A DNA stretch of 64,000 bases from Lachnospiraceae bacterium. Lineage in GTDB: Bacteria > Bacillota > Clostridia > Lachnospirales > Lachnospiraceae. Shown here piece by piece: positions 28,730 through 36,462 of the stretch. Position 1 is the first letter of the stretch, and each line of letters starts with the position of its first letter. The DNA is taken from assembly GCA_015057425.1 (NCBI GenBank), contig SVEL01000006.1:62001-126000 (forward strand), in the 5' to 3' direction. Under the pieces are notes generated by a model. The model searched no databases, had not been told where the DNA came from, and worked only from the letters and a program-made list of their open reading frames with translations. A program made the translations under genes and the position numbers.

Positions 28730-30139
28730 ATGGGTATTGAAGAGTTGGAAAAATATGTTGAGGTTTTTATAGCTCCGGATAAGATGAGTGCGGATCTTTT
28801 TATGAGTGAAGATTTGCAGGAGGTAGGCATTACACTTGATATGCTTAAGGATTTCATAGAAAGTCGCGGAGTTGTTTTTGGTGTGGATGAAAACGTGCTT
28901 TCAGATGCAGTAAATAATCACAAGTGCTATCAGATGATTACATTTGCTAATGGAACTGAAGTTGTAGAAGGCAGAGACGGTTACTTTGATTATATGTTTG
29001 ATATAGAGAACAGTAAAAGAGCCGGAAAGCCAAAGATAGCAGAAGACGGAAGCGTAAACTACAAAGAACTTAATATTGTTGAATGTGTAAATGCAGGACA
29101 GGTTTTGGCGAAATACCATCCAAAGGTGGACGGTGTTAATGGAACAACAGTGACAGGAGATATTATAAAGGCATCACTGAAGAAGGATATGCCGCCACTT
29201 AGAGGAAAAGGCTTTTCACGAAGTGAGGATGGCTTAACCTATACAGCAGATATAGACGGACGACCTGCCATGAAATATGGTATGCTTGAAATAAGCAATG
29301 TATTTGAAGTTTCCGGTAATGTGGATTTAAGTACAGGTAACGTTTATTTCAATGGAGACTTGATTGTAACAGGCAATATTACTTCAGGTATGGTTGTAAA
29401 AACTACGGGAACCATAACTGTTAACGGTATGATAGAGGCGGCTGATGTAATTGCCGGAGGTTCAATCCTTGTAAAAGGAGGAATTTTGGGCGGTTCTAAG
29501 GCCAATATACAATCAGACGGCGATGTTATTGCTTTATTTATAGAAAATGCAAATGTAAGAGCGGGACTTAATGTTTTGACTGACTGTATAGTAAATGGCG
29601 AAGTGTATGCATATCAGGATGTTGTGGTTACAAAGAAATCGACAAAAAGCGGAAAAGCAGGAAGTATAATAGGTGGAACGGTAACTGCAAACCGCCTTAT
29701 AAAAGCAGACAATATAGGTGCTCTTACGGGTATGAAAACAGAGCTGGGAGTAGGTATTCCGTATAAGGTTCATAGGGAGTATATGGGCTTTAAGATGGAG
29801 CTTGAGAATGCACAGGCTGAACTTAGTAAAATAGAAAACGCCATTGCTATGGTTGAAAAGCGTCAGGGTGTGAACATAGAATTACGGACAAAGCTTATTA
29901 AAGCCAAGATAGATAAGGCATCATATGTATATAAATACAGAGAGATTTGTGAAAAGGCCGAGCGCAATATCAATATGGGCAAAGGAGCTTATATCGTAGC
30001 TACAGGTACGATACATGCAGGAGTAATACTTAAAATTGATGAGGCTACAACTGTTATTGATGACGAATACAATAGTATAGTATTTAAACGTAAAGAAGAT
30101 AAAATTGTAAGCTTTAAATATACACCTCCAACTGAGTGA
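28730..30139 (+). CDS. FapA/DUF342 family protein
   Basis: A 469-residue cytosolic protein. Residues 80-170 match the FapA N-terminal domain (GRDGYFDYMFD, CVNAGQVLAKYHP, GTTVTGDII), residues 170-330 form a right-handed beta-helix of repeated short strands (GNVYFNGDLIVTGNITSGM, then GMIEAADVIAGGSILVKGGI), and residues 345-420 a coiled coil. Vibrio FapA controls polar flagellar assembly; in Firmicutes the family is common with unknown role. No flagellar genes are in the window, so naming it a flagellar protein would go beyond the data. RBS AGGTAGG. Confidence 0.88.
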   Translation: MGIEELEKYVEVFIAPDKMSADLFMSEDLQEVGITLDMLKDFIESRGVVFGVDENVLSDAVNNHKCYQMITFANGTEVVEGRDGYFDYMFDIENSKRAGKPKIAEDGSVNYKELNIVECVNAGQVLAKYHPKVDGVNGTTVTGDIIKASLKKDMPPLRGKGFSRSEDGLTYTADIDGRPAMKYGMLEISNVFEVSGNVDLSTGNVYFNGDLIVTGNITSGMVVKTTGTITVNGMIEAADVIAGGSILVKGGILGGSKANIQSDGDVIALFIENANVRAGLNVLTDCIVNGEVYAYQDVVVTKKSTKSGKAGSIIGGTVTANRLIKADNIGALTGMKTELGVGIPYKVHREYMGFKMELENAQAELSKIENAIAMVEKRQGVNIELRTKLIKAKIDKASYVYKYREICEKAERNINMGKGAYIVATGTIHAGVILKIDEATTVIDDEYNSIVFKRKEDKIVSFKYTPPTE

Positions 30140-30178
30140 TAAATTTATTAAAATCAATTAATATAAAGTGGAAATAGT

Positions 30179-31513
30179 ATGAATAAAGAATATGAAAAAG
30201 TGGAAAAACAGATATTAGACATACCGAAGTTCTCGAAGAAGACATCGAAAGAGAATCTGAAAAATATATATGATTCTCTTCAGCTTAATTCGCCGGGCAT
30301 TATACATGTGGCAGGAACTAACGGTAAAGGCTCTGTGTGCGCCTTTATTACATCTATACTTACGGGATGTGGTAAGAAAGTAGGAACATTTACTTCGCCG
30401 CATCTTGTTTCTATGACTGAACGTATAAAAATTAACAATAACAACATAGATGAAGACAGCTTTGTTGAGGCATATGAGGCTGTTTCCGAAGCTGTAAGAG
30501 AAAATATGGATAAAGGCGGAGAATATCCGTCATTTTTTGAGATGCTCTTTCTTATGGCTATGCATATATTTGATAAGGAAAAAGTGGAATATATTGTACT
30601 TGAAACAGGTTTGGGAGGAAGACTTGATGCTACCAATATGTTTGACGAGCCATTAGTTTCGGTTATCACGTCTATAAGTCTTGACCATATGGAGATACTT
30701 GGAGATACTATAGAAGCTATAACGGCTGAAAAGGCGGGGATTATTAAGACGGGTGTACCGGTTGTGTTTTATGGCGAAAATAACGCTGTGAAGGACGTGA
30801 TTGAAAGAAGGGCTTTACAGCAGAATGTAAAGTCATATTGTGTCAGAAAATCAGATATAATATCGGTAAAAAAATGCAAGAATAATATTGCATTTTCCCT
30901 AAATAATAGTTATTATGATTATGGTGGTTTGGAAGTTTCGTTTATAGCAGATTATCAGGTTATAAATGCAACACTTGCCATAAGAACCATAGAAGTTATC
31001 AATGAGATATATTCTGCAGGAATAACTGTCCCGGATATCAGGACAGGCATTAAAAATGCAAAGTGGGAAGCCAGAATGGAACAGGTAATTTCCGGTGTGT
31101 TTATAGATGGTGCTCACAATGATGACGGTATAGATGAGTTTGTAAAAGTTGTAGCTGACTATGAATGTGAAGGAAAAAAGATTATTGTTTTTTCGGCTGT
31201 TCAAGAAAAAGAATACCGGAAAATGATAAGAAGAATTGCTACAGAAACGGGAATAACCGAGTTTGTTATACCAACAATTGACAACCCGAGAGCATTGAAA
31301 TACACGGAAATTTGTGATATTTTTAGTGAGTATGTTCAGACGGAGCATATATATGGATTTGACCATGTAAAAGATGCTTTGAAAAAGGCATTTGAGCTTA
31401 AAGAGAAAGAAGATGTGCTTTTTATAGCCGGCTCACTGTATCTTGCAGGAGAGGTAAAGAAAGTACTTCCACATATTAACACAAGTATAAGAACGGAGGA
31501 AAACGATGATTAA
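30179..31513 (+). CDS. folC: Folylpolyglutamate synthase / dihydrofolate synthase
   Basis: A 444-residue Mur-ligase-superfamily enzyme that adds glutamate to dihydropteroate and to folates. Motifs are the P-loop VAGTNGKGSVCAFI (near 43-56), FTSPHLVSMTERI, ETGLGGRLDATN (near 142) and the C-terminal GAHNDDGIDEF where FolC proteins have GAHNP/GAHN. Length is typical. RBS is weak (GTGGAAATAGT). The last eight bases overlap the start of a 46-residue gene, and the two are probably coupled. Confidence 0.95.
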   Translation: MNKEYEKVEKQILDIPKFSKKTSKENLKNIYDSLQLNSPGIIHVAGTNGKGSVCAFITSILTGCGKKVGTFTSPHLVSMTERIKINNNNIDEDSFVEAYEAVSEAVRENMDKGGEYPSFFEMLFLMAMHIFDKEKVEYIVLETGLGGRLDATNMFDEPLVSVITSISLDHMEILGDTIEAITAEKAGIIKTGVPVVFYGENNAVKDVIERRALQQNVKSYCVRKSDIISVKKCKNNIAFSLNNSYYDYGGLEVSFIADYQVINATLAIRTIEVINEIYSAGITVPDIRTGIKNAKWEARMEQVISGVFIDGAHNDDGIDEFVKVVADYECEGKKIIVFSAVQEKEYRKMIRRIATETGITEFVIPTIDNPRALKYTEICDIFSEYVQTEHIYGFDHVKDALKKAFELKEKEDVLFIAGSLYLAGEVKKVLPHINTSIRTEENDD

Positions 31514-31646
31514 TTTTGATGACGAGATAAAGAAATTCCATCCAAGCCTTGAAGTTGATGAGGCAGAAGACGCTATTTACAACAATAACGTAACGGATAT
31601 GACAGATATTATGCTTGAATTATTAAAGGACAAAGAAGCAAAGTAA
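31506..31646 (+). CDS. Small acidic protein of 46 residues, missing from the ORF track
   Basis: ATG 31506 lies within the end of folC and has a strong GGAGG 5-6 bases upstream, inside the folC coding sequence. The product starts MINFDDEIKKFHPSLEVDE and is rich in Asp and Glu, with two predicted amphipathic helices and no cysteine or membrane segment. The quality of the RBS and the overlap suggest it is real and coupled to folC. I do not recognise a family or a function. Confidence 0.7.
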   Translation: MINFDDEIKKFHPSLEVDEAEDAIYNNNVTDMTDIMLELLKDKEAK

Positions 31647-31674
31647 TCAGTAAACTTTGAATGGAGAATTTTCA

Positions 31675-33063
31675 ATGAGATGTTATAAATGTAACAGCGT
31701 TTTGTCGGATACAGATTTTTGTAACGGTTGCGGCGCTGATGTAACTACATATAAGAAAATAGTTAAAATGTCTAATACCTATTACAATGTCGGATTAGAG
31801 AAGGCAAAGATAAGAGATCTTTCAGGTGCGGCTGATTTGCTTAAACGAAGCGTTAGGTTAGACAAGAATAATATAGATGCAAGAAATCTTCTCGGACTTG
31901 TATATTTTGAAATGGGTGAATGTGTTGAAGCCATGAGTGAATGGGTTATCAGTAAGAACATTAAGCCTGAGAAAAATATGGCGGACAAGTATCTTTCCGA
32001 TATTCAGTCTAATCCGGGCAGGCTTGACCTGATTAATCAGACAGCTAAGAAGTTTAACACAGCACTTGCTTACGCTAATGACGGAAGTGATGATCTTGCC
32101 ATAGTACAGTTAAAGAGAATCCTTAATATGACTCCGAATTTTGTAAAGGCAGCACATCTTTTGGCAGTGCTTTATATGAAGAATGACGAGTATGAAAAGG
32201 CAAGAAAAGTTCTTATTAAGATTGAGAAAATAGATAAGAGAAATACACTTACTGCAAAGTATCTTGATGAGATAGACAGAAAACTTGTTAAAGACAGCGG
32301 AAAATCCATTACAAGACTTAAAAGAAAAGATGAAGAGGAACGTCCTGCATTAAGCGGAGATGACGTTATCATCCCACAGACCGGATACAGGGAAGGTAAT
32401 TCCGTGGCTGTCAATATTCTTAATGTTTTAGTTGGTATAATTCTTGGTGCCGCACTTGTGTTTTTCCTTATTACACCGGCGAGAGTTAAGGTTGTAAGGG
32501 AAGAGTATAACGATAAGTTAAATGAATATGCGGCGCAAGGTGAAAGTAATAACCTTAGTATCAACACCTTGCAGAATACAATCAAGTCTTTGGAAGAAGA
32601 AGTTGCTGCGCTTAAGACAACCATTTCAAATCAGGATGAGGCTCTTGGTCAGGTTGCAAAGTATGACGAGCTTATTATGGCTGCGGCAAAGTATATAGCT
32701 GATGACAAGGTGGGATGTGCAGATTTGCTTGTTACAATGGATGTAAGCGGAATTACATCAGAACAGTTTATAAGTCTGTATAATGGCTTAAAGAACAGTT
32801 CATATACATTTGCAGCAGATGAGTATTACTATGACGGTGCAGAATATTTTGATAATAATAAATATGATGAAGCAGTAGCTGCTCTTGTAAAGGCATTTAC
32901 ATTTAATTCAACAGACCCAAAGATAACATATGAGCTTGCAAAGTCCTACAGAGGGCAAAATGGTAATAAATTAAATGATGATGCAAGAAAGTACTTCCAG
33001 TTGACGATTTCACTTGATCCGGACGGAGTATACGGTGAGTACGCAAAGTCATTTATAGGATAA
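31675..33063 (+). CDS. Zinc-ribbon, TPR and transmembrane protein, unknown function
   Basis: About 462 residues from ATG 31675 (GGAG 8 bases upstream); the track's TTG at 31657 is less likely. Order of parts: an N-terminal zinc ribbon with two CxxC pairs (CYKCNSVLSDTDFCNGCG), a TPR region (about 30-200), a membrane helix near 240-265 (VLVGIILGAALVFFL), an outer coiled coil (about 280-325) and a second TPR set (about 365-460). So one TPR block is cytosolic and one lies outside. This design suggests a scaffold between cell interior and envelope. It precedes the spoIIA operon but is separated by a strong hairpin. Confidence 0.75.
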   Translation: MRCYKCNSVLSDTDFCNGCGADVTTYKKIVKMSNTYYNVGLEKAKIRDLSGAADLLKRSVRLDKNNIDARNLLGLVYFEMGECVEAMSEWVISKNIKPEKNMADKYLSDIQSNPGRLDLINQTAKKFNTALAYANDGSDDLAIVQLKRILNMTPNFVKAAHLLAVLYMKNDEYEKARKVLIKIEKIDKRNTLTAKYLDEIDRKLVKDSGKSITRLKRKDEEERPALSGDDVIIPQTGYREGNSVAVNILNVLVGIILGAALVFFLITPARVKVVREEYNDKLNEYAAQGESNNLSINTLQNTIKSLEEEVAALKTTISNQDEALGQVAKYDELIMAAAKYIADDKVGCADLLVTMDVSGITSEQFISLYNGLKNSSYTFAADEYYYDGAEYFDNNKYDEAVAALVKAFTFNSTDPKITYELAKSYRGQNGNKLNDDARKYFQLTISLDPDGVYGEYAKSFIG

Positions 33064-33090
33064 CAGATACAAAAGAAAATATATAAAAAT

Positions 33091-33130
33091 ACAAAGGAAG
33101 ATAGCAATTAGTTTTGCTATCTTCCTTTGT
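33091..33130 (+). terminator. Terminator-like long hairpin before the spoIIA operon
   Basis: A 17-bp stem starting ACAAAGGAAGATAGCAA and its exact complement around a short loop. The T-tail is weak (TGTGCGTTT), so termination may be partial. Confidence 0.7.
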
Positions 33131-33171
33131 GCGTTTATAGGCGCACTGTAAGTGCAGAAAGGAGGAAACTT

Positions 33172-33513
33172 ATGGATATAAGTTTTGATGTAATTGGTAA
33201 GAATATGATAATTACCATGGAAAAAGAACTTGATCATCACAATGCGGAAATTGTTCGTAATGCGGCTGATAAGTACATATATACCAATAAGATAACCAAC
33301 ATAATATTTGATTTTAAAAAAACTATATTTATGGACAGTTCCGGAATAGGTGTTATTCTTGGCCGCTATAAAATGGTAAGTACTTTGGGAGGAAAAATAT
33401 CAGTTGTAAATGTAAGGCCTGAAGTGGAAAGAATACTTCTGTTATCAGGACTTTACAAGCTGATTAAGAAATATGAAAGTTTAGAGGAGGCATTAGAAAA
33501 TGAAAACGTATAA
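33172..33513 (+). CDS. spoIIAA: Anti-sigma F factor antagonist SpoIIAA
   Basis: 113 residues from ATG 33172, which has a perfect AGGAGG; the track start at 33127 adds a non-homologous leader. This STAS-domain protein releases sigma F from SpoIIAB in the forespore. The phosphorylatable Ser is in [16 protein letters not shown] (near 55-60). It overlaps spoIIAB by 14 bases, and the order AA-AB-sigF is the classic sporulation operon of Firmicutes. Confidence 0.93.
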   Translation: MDISFDVIGKNMIITMEKELDHHNAEIVRNAADKYIYTNKITNIIFDFKKTIFMDSSGIGVILGRYKMVSTLGGKISVVNVRPEVERILLLSGLYKLIKKYESLEEALENENV

Positions 33514-33934
33514 AAATAGTATGCACCTGACTTTTGAGGCATTATCGGTAAATGAAAGCTTTGCAAGAGTGGCTGTAGCGGCATTTGCTACACAACTGGA
33601 CCCAACCCTTGAAGAAATTGCTGATATTAAGACTGCAGTATCTGAAGCAGTAACCAATTCGGTTATTCACGGATATGAAGAAAAAGGCGGAAAAATCTAT
33701 ATTGATTGCAGCTTTGAAGATAAAACACTTGATATATCCATAAAGGATGAAGGTAAAGGTATTGAAAATATAGATAGGGCAAGAGAACCGATGTTTACTA
33801 CAAGACCTGAATGTGAACGGTCCGGAATGGGATTTACATTTATGGAGTTATTTATGGACGGTTTGGAAGTGTTGTCAGAGAAAGACAATGGGACAACCGT
33901 GAAGATGAGAAAAATAATCGGAAAGGCTGAATAA
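33500..33934 (+). CDS. spoIIAB: Anti-sigma F factor and kinase SpoIIAB
   Basis: A 144-residue GHKL-type ATPase that binds sigma F and phosphorylates SpoIIAA. Its N-box is [16 protein letters not shown] (near 40-56) and its ATP lid region has DEGKGIENI and [11 protein letters not shown] (near 80-115). The stop and the sigF start share an A (TAATG), so stoichiometry is likely set by coupled translation. Confidence 0.94.
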   Translation: MKTYKNSMHLTFEALSVNESFARVAVAAFATQLDPTLEEIADIKTAVSEAVTNSVIHGYEEKGGKIYIDCSFEDKTLDISIKDEGKGIENIDRAREPMFTTRPECERSGMGFTFMELFMDGLEVLSEKDNGTTVKMRKIIGKAE

Positions 33935-34668
33935 TGGAAGATACTATTGCTCTTATTAATCGTGCGCACAACGGGGATAAAGAAGCAAGAGATACACTGG
34001 TATCTGAAAATCTGGGGCTGGTGTGGAGCGTAATCCGAAGATTTTCGGGACGTGGACATGATCTGGATGACCTGTTTCAGATAGGCTGTATCGGTCTTAT
34101 AAAAGCAATAGATAAATTTGATGTATCATATGATGTACAATTTTCTACCTATGCAGTTCCGTCCATATCAGGCGAAATTAAGAGGTTCTTAAGGGATGAT
34201 GGAATTATAAAAGTCAGTCGTTCTCTAAAAGAAATATCATTTAAAGCATTACAGGTTCGTGAAAGCTTTGCATATGACCAGGGGAGAGAACCGACACTGG
34301 AAGAGATTGCATCTGAAATAGGAGTTACAAATGAAGAACTTATTATGGCAATGGAATCCGGAGCGGAGGTTGAGTCTATATATAAAACAATTTACCAGAG
34401 TGACGGAAATGCAATATATCTGATAGATAAAATCGAAGAAGAACGTGATATGAATGAAGAAATAATCAACAAAATGGTATTGGAAAATGTCATATCGGAG
34501 CTTGATGAAACTGAGAGAGAAATAATAACTATGAGATACTATAAAAATAAGACGCAGACAGAAATTGCCGGAATACTTGGAATATCCCAGGTTCAGGTGT
34601 CGCGCCTTGAAAAAAGAATACTTCTTTCTATGAGAAGGAAGATTGACGGGAAGAATACTGATTCTTGA
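33934..34668 (+). CDS. sigF: RNA polymerase sporulation sigma factor F
   Basis: A 244-residue sigma-70 family factor of the SigF/B/G group, active first in the forespore. Region 2 has LVWSVIRRFSGRGHDLDDLFQIGCIGL (core binding and -10 recognition, near 30-60), region 3 lies about 105-165, and region 4 ends with the helix-turn-helix TQTEIAGILGISQVQVSRLEK (near 205-228). The gene end overlaps the convergent membrane protein gene by 41 bases. No spoVA genes follow here, unlike in Bacillus. Confidence 0.94.
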   Translation: MEDTIALINRAHNGDKEARDTLVSENLGLVWSVIRRFSGRGHDLDDLFQIGCIGLIKAIDKFDVSYDVQFSTYAVPSISGEIKRFLRDDGIIKVSRSLKEISFKALQVRESFAYDQGREPTLEEIASEIGVTNEELIMAMESGAEVESIYKTIYQSDGNAIYLIDKIEEERDMNEEIINKMVLENVISELDETEREIITMRYYKNKTQTEIAGILGISQVQVSRLEKRILLSMRRKIDGKNTDS

Positions 34669-35227
34669 CTATTAATGAATTGATTGTTGCATAATACTTC
34701 CATAATGTAACCGGAATAAGCATAATATTGGTAAATGCAATCTGGAAAATCTGGAAGCCGGACATGTTATAGGACAAAATAAAGGTAAATATAGTTATAA
34801 ATACAAAAATTAAAGTTACAAAAAGCTCACGAATATTAAGAACCGGAATGATAGCAATGTACATAGTTGCTATTATGTACACATACAGGCTTCCTGTTCT
34901 TACAAAGAGTATATGGGAAATACATATCAGTATAAAAGTTGAGAGTATAAAGTATCCGCGGTACAGCGGGGTAAACATACCTGTATAGCTCATTCCGTCA
35001 GCGAAATAAAGAACTCCCATATATACAAGAGAAATTACAAACAGATAAACAACATATTTACACAAGCTGTCATTAAAAAAGGCACTTCCGAATAAAAAAT
35101 AACATATTGCAAATAATAATGGTGTACCAATGGCAAAAAACAGTGACACGTAGAAAGCTCTCTTAGCATTTATGACAGGGAGCTTTTTGTATATATTTTT
35201 TTTGCTCAAAACTTTGAAGATTGCCAT
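34628..35227 (-). CDS. Polytopic membrane protein, possibly the sensor half of a lost diguanylate cyclase
   Basis: 199 residues from ATG 35227 (AGGAG at good spacing; the track start 35278 has none). Six to seven hydrophobic helices run from about residue 22 to 175, then a short tail (LWKYYATINSLIVKN, Ser/Gln rich end). In Clostridia, helix bundles of this kind often precede a GGDEF domain, and the protein stops just where such a domain would start. There is no enzymatic motif. I read it as either a small stand-alone membrane protein or a truncated remnant. The C-terminal 13 codons overlap the end of sigF on the other strand. Confidence 0.65.
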   Translation of the reverse strand: MAIFKVLSKKNIYKKLPVINAKRAFYVSLFFAIGTPLLFAICYFLFGSAFFNDSLCKYVVYLFVISLVYMGVLYFADGMSYTGMFTPLYRGYFILSTFILICISHILFVRTGSLYVYIIATMYIAIIPVLNIRELFVTLIFVFITIFTFILSYNMSGFQIFQIAFTNIMLIPVTLWKYYATINSLIVKNQYSSRQSSFS

Positions 35228-35329
35228 TAGAATACTCCTACAATATATAGATTTTTTATCAAAAAATCCGAACCACAATATCTTGTTAAATTATACCATA
35301 TATTTGTAAAAAAATCTACAATATATGCG

Positions 35330-35360
35330 AAAAAAGCGCGAAAAATCGCACTTTTTTGAA
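35330..35360. terminator. Terminator-like hairpin in the divergent region upstream of the AEC transporter
   Basis: AAAAAAG-GCGA / TCGC-CTTTTTT with one mismatch pair in the stem and an AAAA loop. It has A- and T-tracts on both sides, so it could stop transcription on either strand, odd for a region between two divergent starts. Confidence 0.55.
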
Positions 35361-35382
35361 AAAATGAAACCACAAGATATTG

Positions 35383-35457
35383 TTATACACAATAAAATGT
35401 GGTTAACATAACCAAGATGTGAAAATCGTTCCGATTTACTTGCAATATTGTGTATAA
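35383..35457. promoter_or_regulatory. Cluster of DnaA-box-like sites
   Basis: TTATACACA (35383) and its inverted copy TGTGTATAA (35449) both match the DnaA box form TTATNCACA, and TGTGGTTAA (35398) differs by one base from TTATCCACA. They lie in AT-rich DNA before the AEC transporter gene. Inverted copies of ACAAGATATTGT also occur at about 35273 and 35372. Confidence 0.4.
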
Positions 35458-35502
35458 AGAAGTATTATTAATGGTATTAAAATGTGGAAATCAGGAGAGA
35501 AA

Positions 35503-36438
35503 ATGCTGACAAATTTTATGACGGTGGCAGAACAGGTTGCCATTTTGTTTATTCTCATATGTATAGGTGCCCTGGCAGGGAAGACTAAACTTATCAGGAA
35601 GGAAGCAATTCCGAGCCTGAATAACTTTGTTCTTTTCGTTGTTACAACTTCTGTGATAATAAAGTCTTTTTGCAGAGAATTTGATACGGACAGGTTAAAG
35701 GGTCTTATAATTGCCGTGTGCCTTGCAATTTTTGCACATATCATTAATATATTTATAGCAACAATTGTTATAAAAGACAAGGAAAAATCCAAACAAAATG
35801 TATTACGCTTTGCAACGGTATTTTCCAATTGCGGATTTATGGCAATTCCTCTTCAAAGTGCTATTCTTGGTGATGACGGAGTTTTTTATGGAGCCGTATA
35901 TGTGGCAGTTTTTAATATAGCATGCTGGACTTATGGTCTGATAACCATGTCAGGCGGAAAGAAGAATCTTTCCATACGAAAGATATTTATTAATCCGGGA
36001 GTTGTCGGAGTGACGATAGGTATGATAATCTTCGTATTCTCCATAAATTTGCCTGACATAATATATATGCCTTTATCATATGTTGCGGCACTTAATACAC
36101 CACTGCCGATGATTATAATAGGCTTTATGTTATACGAAATTATATCAGCAGGTAAAACTGAAATCAAAGAAATGCTTATGGAAAAAAAGGTGTATATTGC
36201 CATATTCATAAGATTGATAGTTATGCCGCTTATAATGTTCGGCCTGATGCTTATGCTTAAGGTTGACAGACTTATACTTTTAAGTAATATAATCTGTGTG
36301 TCAGCACCGGTTGCAGCGACAACATCTATGTTTGCTGAAAAATTTGGCGGTGATAAAAAGTTATCTGTTGCATCAGTTGGGATTTCAACTATAATATCAC
36401 TTATAACAATGCCGGTTATAGTAAGCCTTGCAATGTAA
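35503..36438 (+). CDS. Auxin efflux carrier (AEC) family transporter
   Basis: About 311 residues from ATG 35503 (CAGGAGAG upstream; track start 35482 is less well supported). Ten hydrophobic helices in a 5+5 arrangement match the Mem_trans/AEC family, with FATVFSNCGFMAIPLQSAIL (near 110-130) and VSAPVAATTSMFAEKFGGD near the C-terminus as family hallmarks. Bacterial members export or exchange malonate, malate or other organic acids. No decarboxylase genes lie nearby to suggest a substrate. It ends 24 bases before the SNF2 gene. Confidence 0.9.
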   Translation: MLTNFMTVAEQVAILFILICIGALAGKTKLIRKEAIPSLNNFVLFVVTTSVIIKSFCREFDTDRLKGLIIAVCLAIFAHIINIFIATIVIKDKEKSKQNVLRFATVFSNCGFMAIPLQSAILGDDGVFYGAVYVAVFNIACWTYGLITMSGGKKNLSIRKIFINPGVVGVTIGMIIFVFSINLPDIIYMPLSYVAALNTPLPMIIIGFMLYEIISAGKTEIKEMLMEKKVYIAIFIRLIVMPLIMFGLMLMLKVDRLILLSNIICVSAPVAATTSMFAEKFGGDKKLSVASVGISTIISLITMPVIVSLAM

Positions 36439-36462
36439 TGTAAAGAAAGGATGAGACAAAGG

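Noticed and set aside
35383-35457. Replication origin
   Set aside because: Only three DnaA-like boxes and no dnaA, dnaN, gyrB or rpmH nearby.
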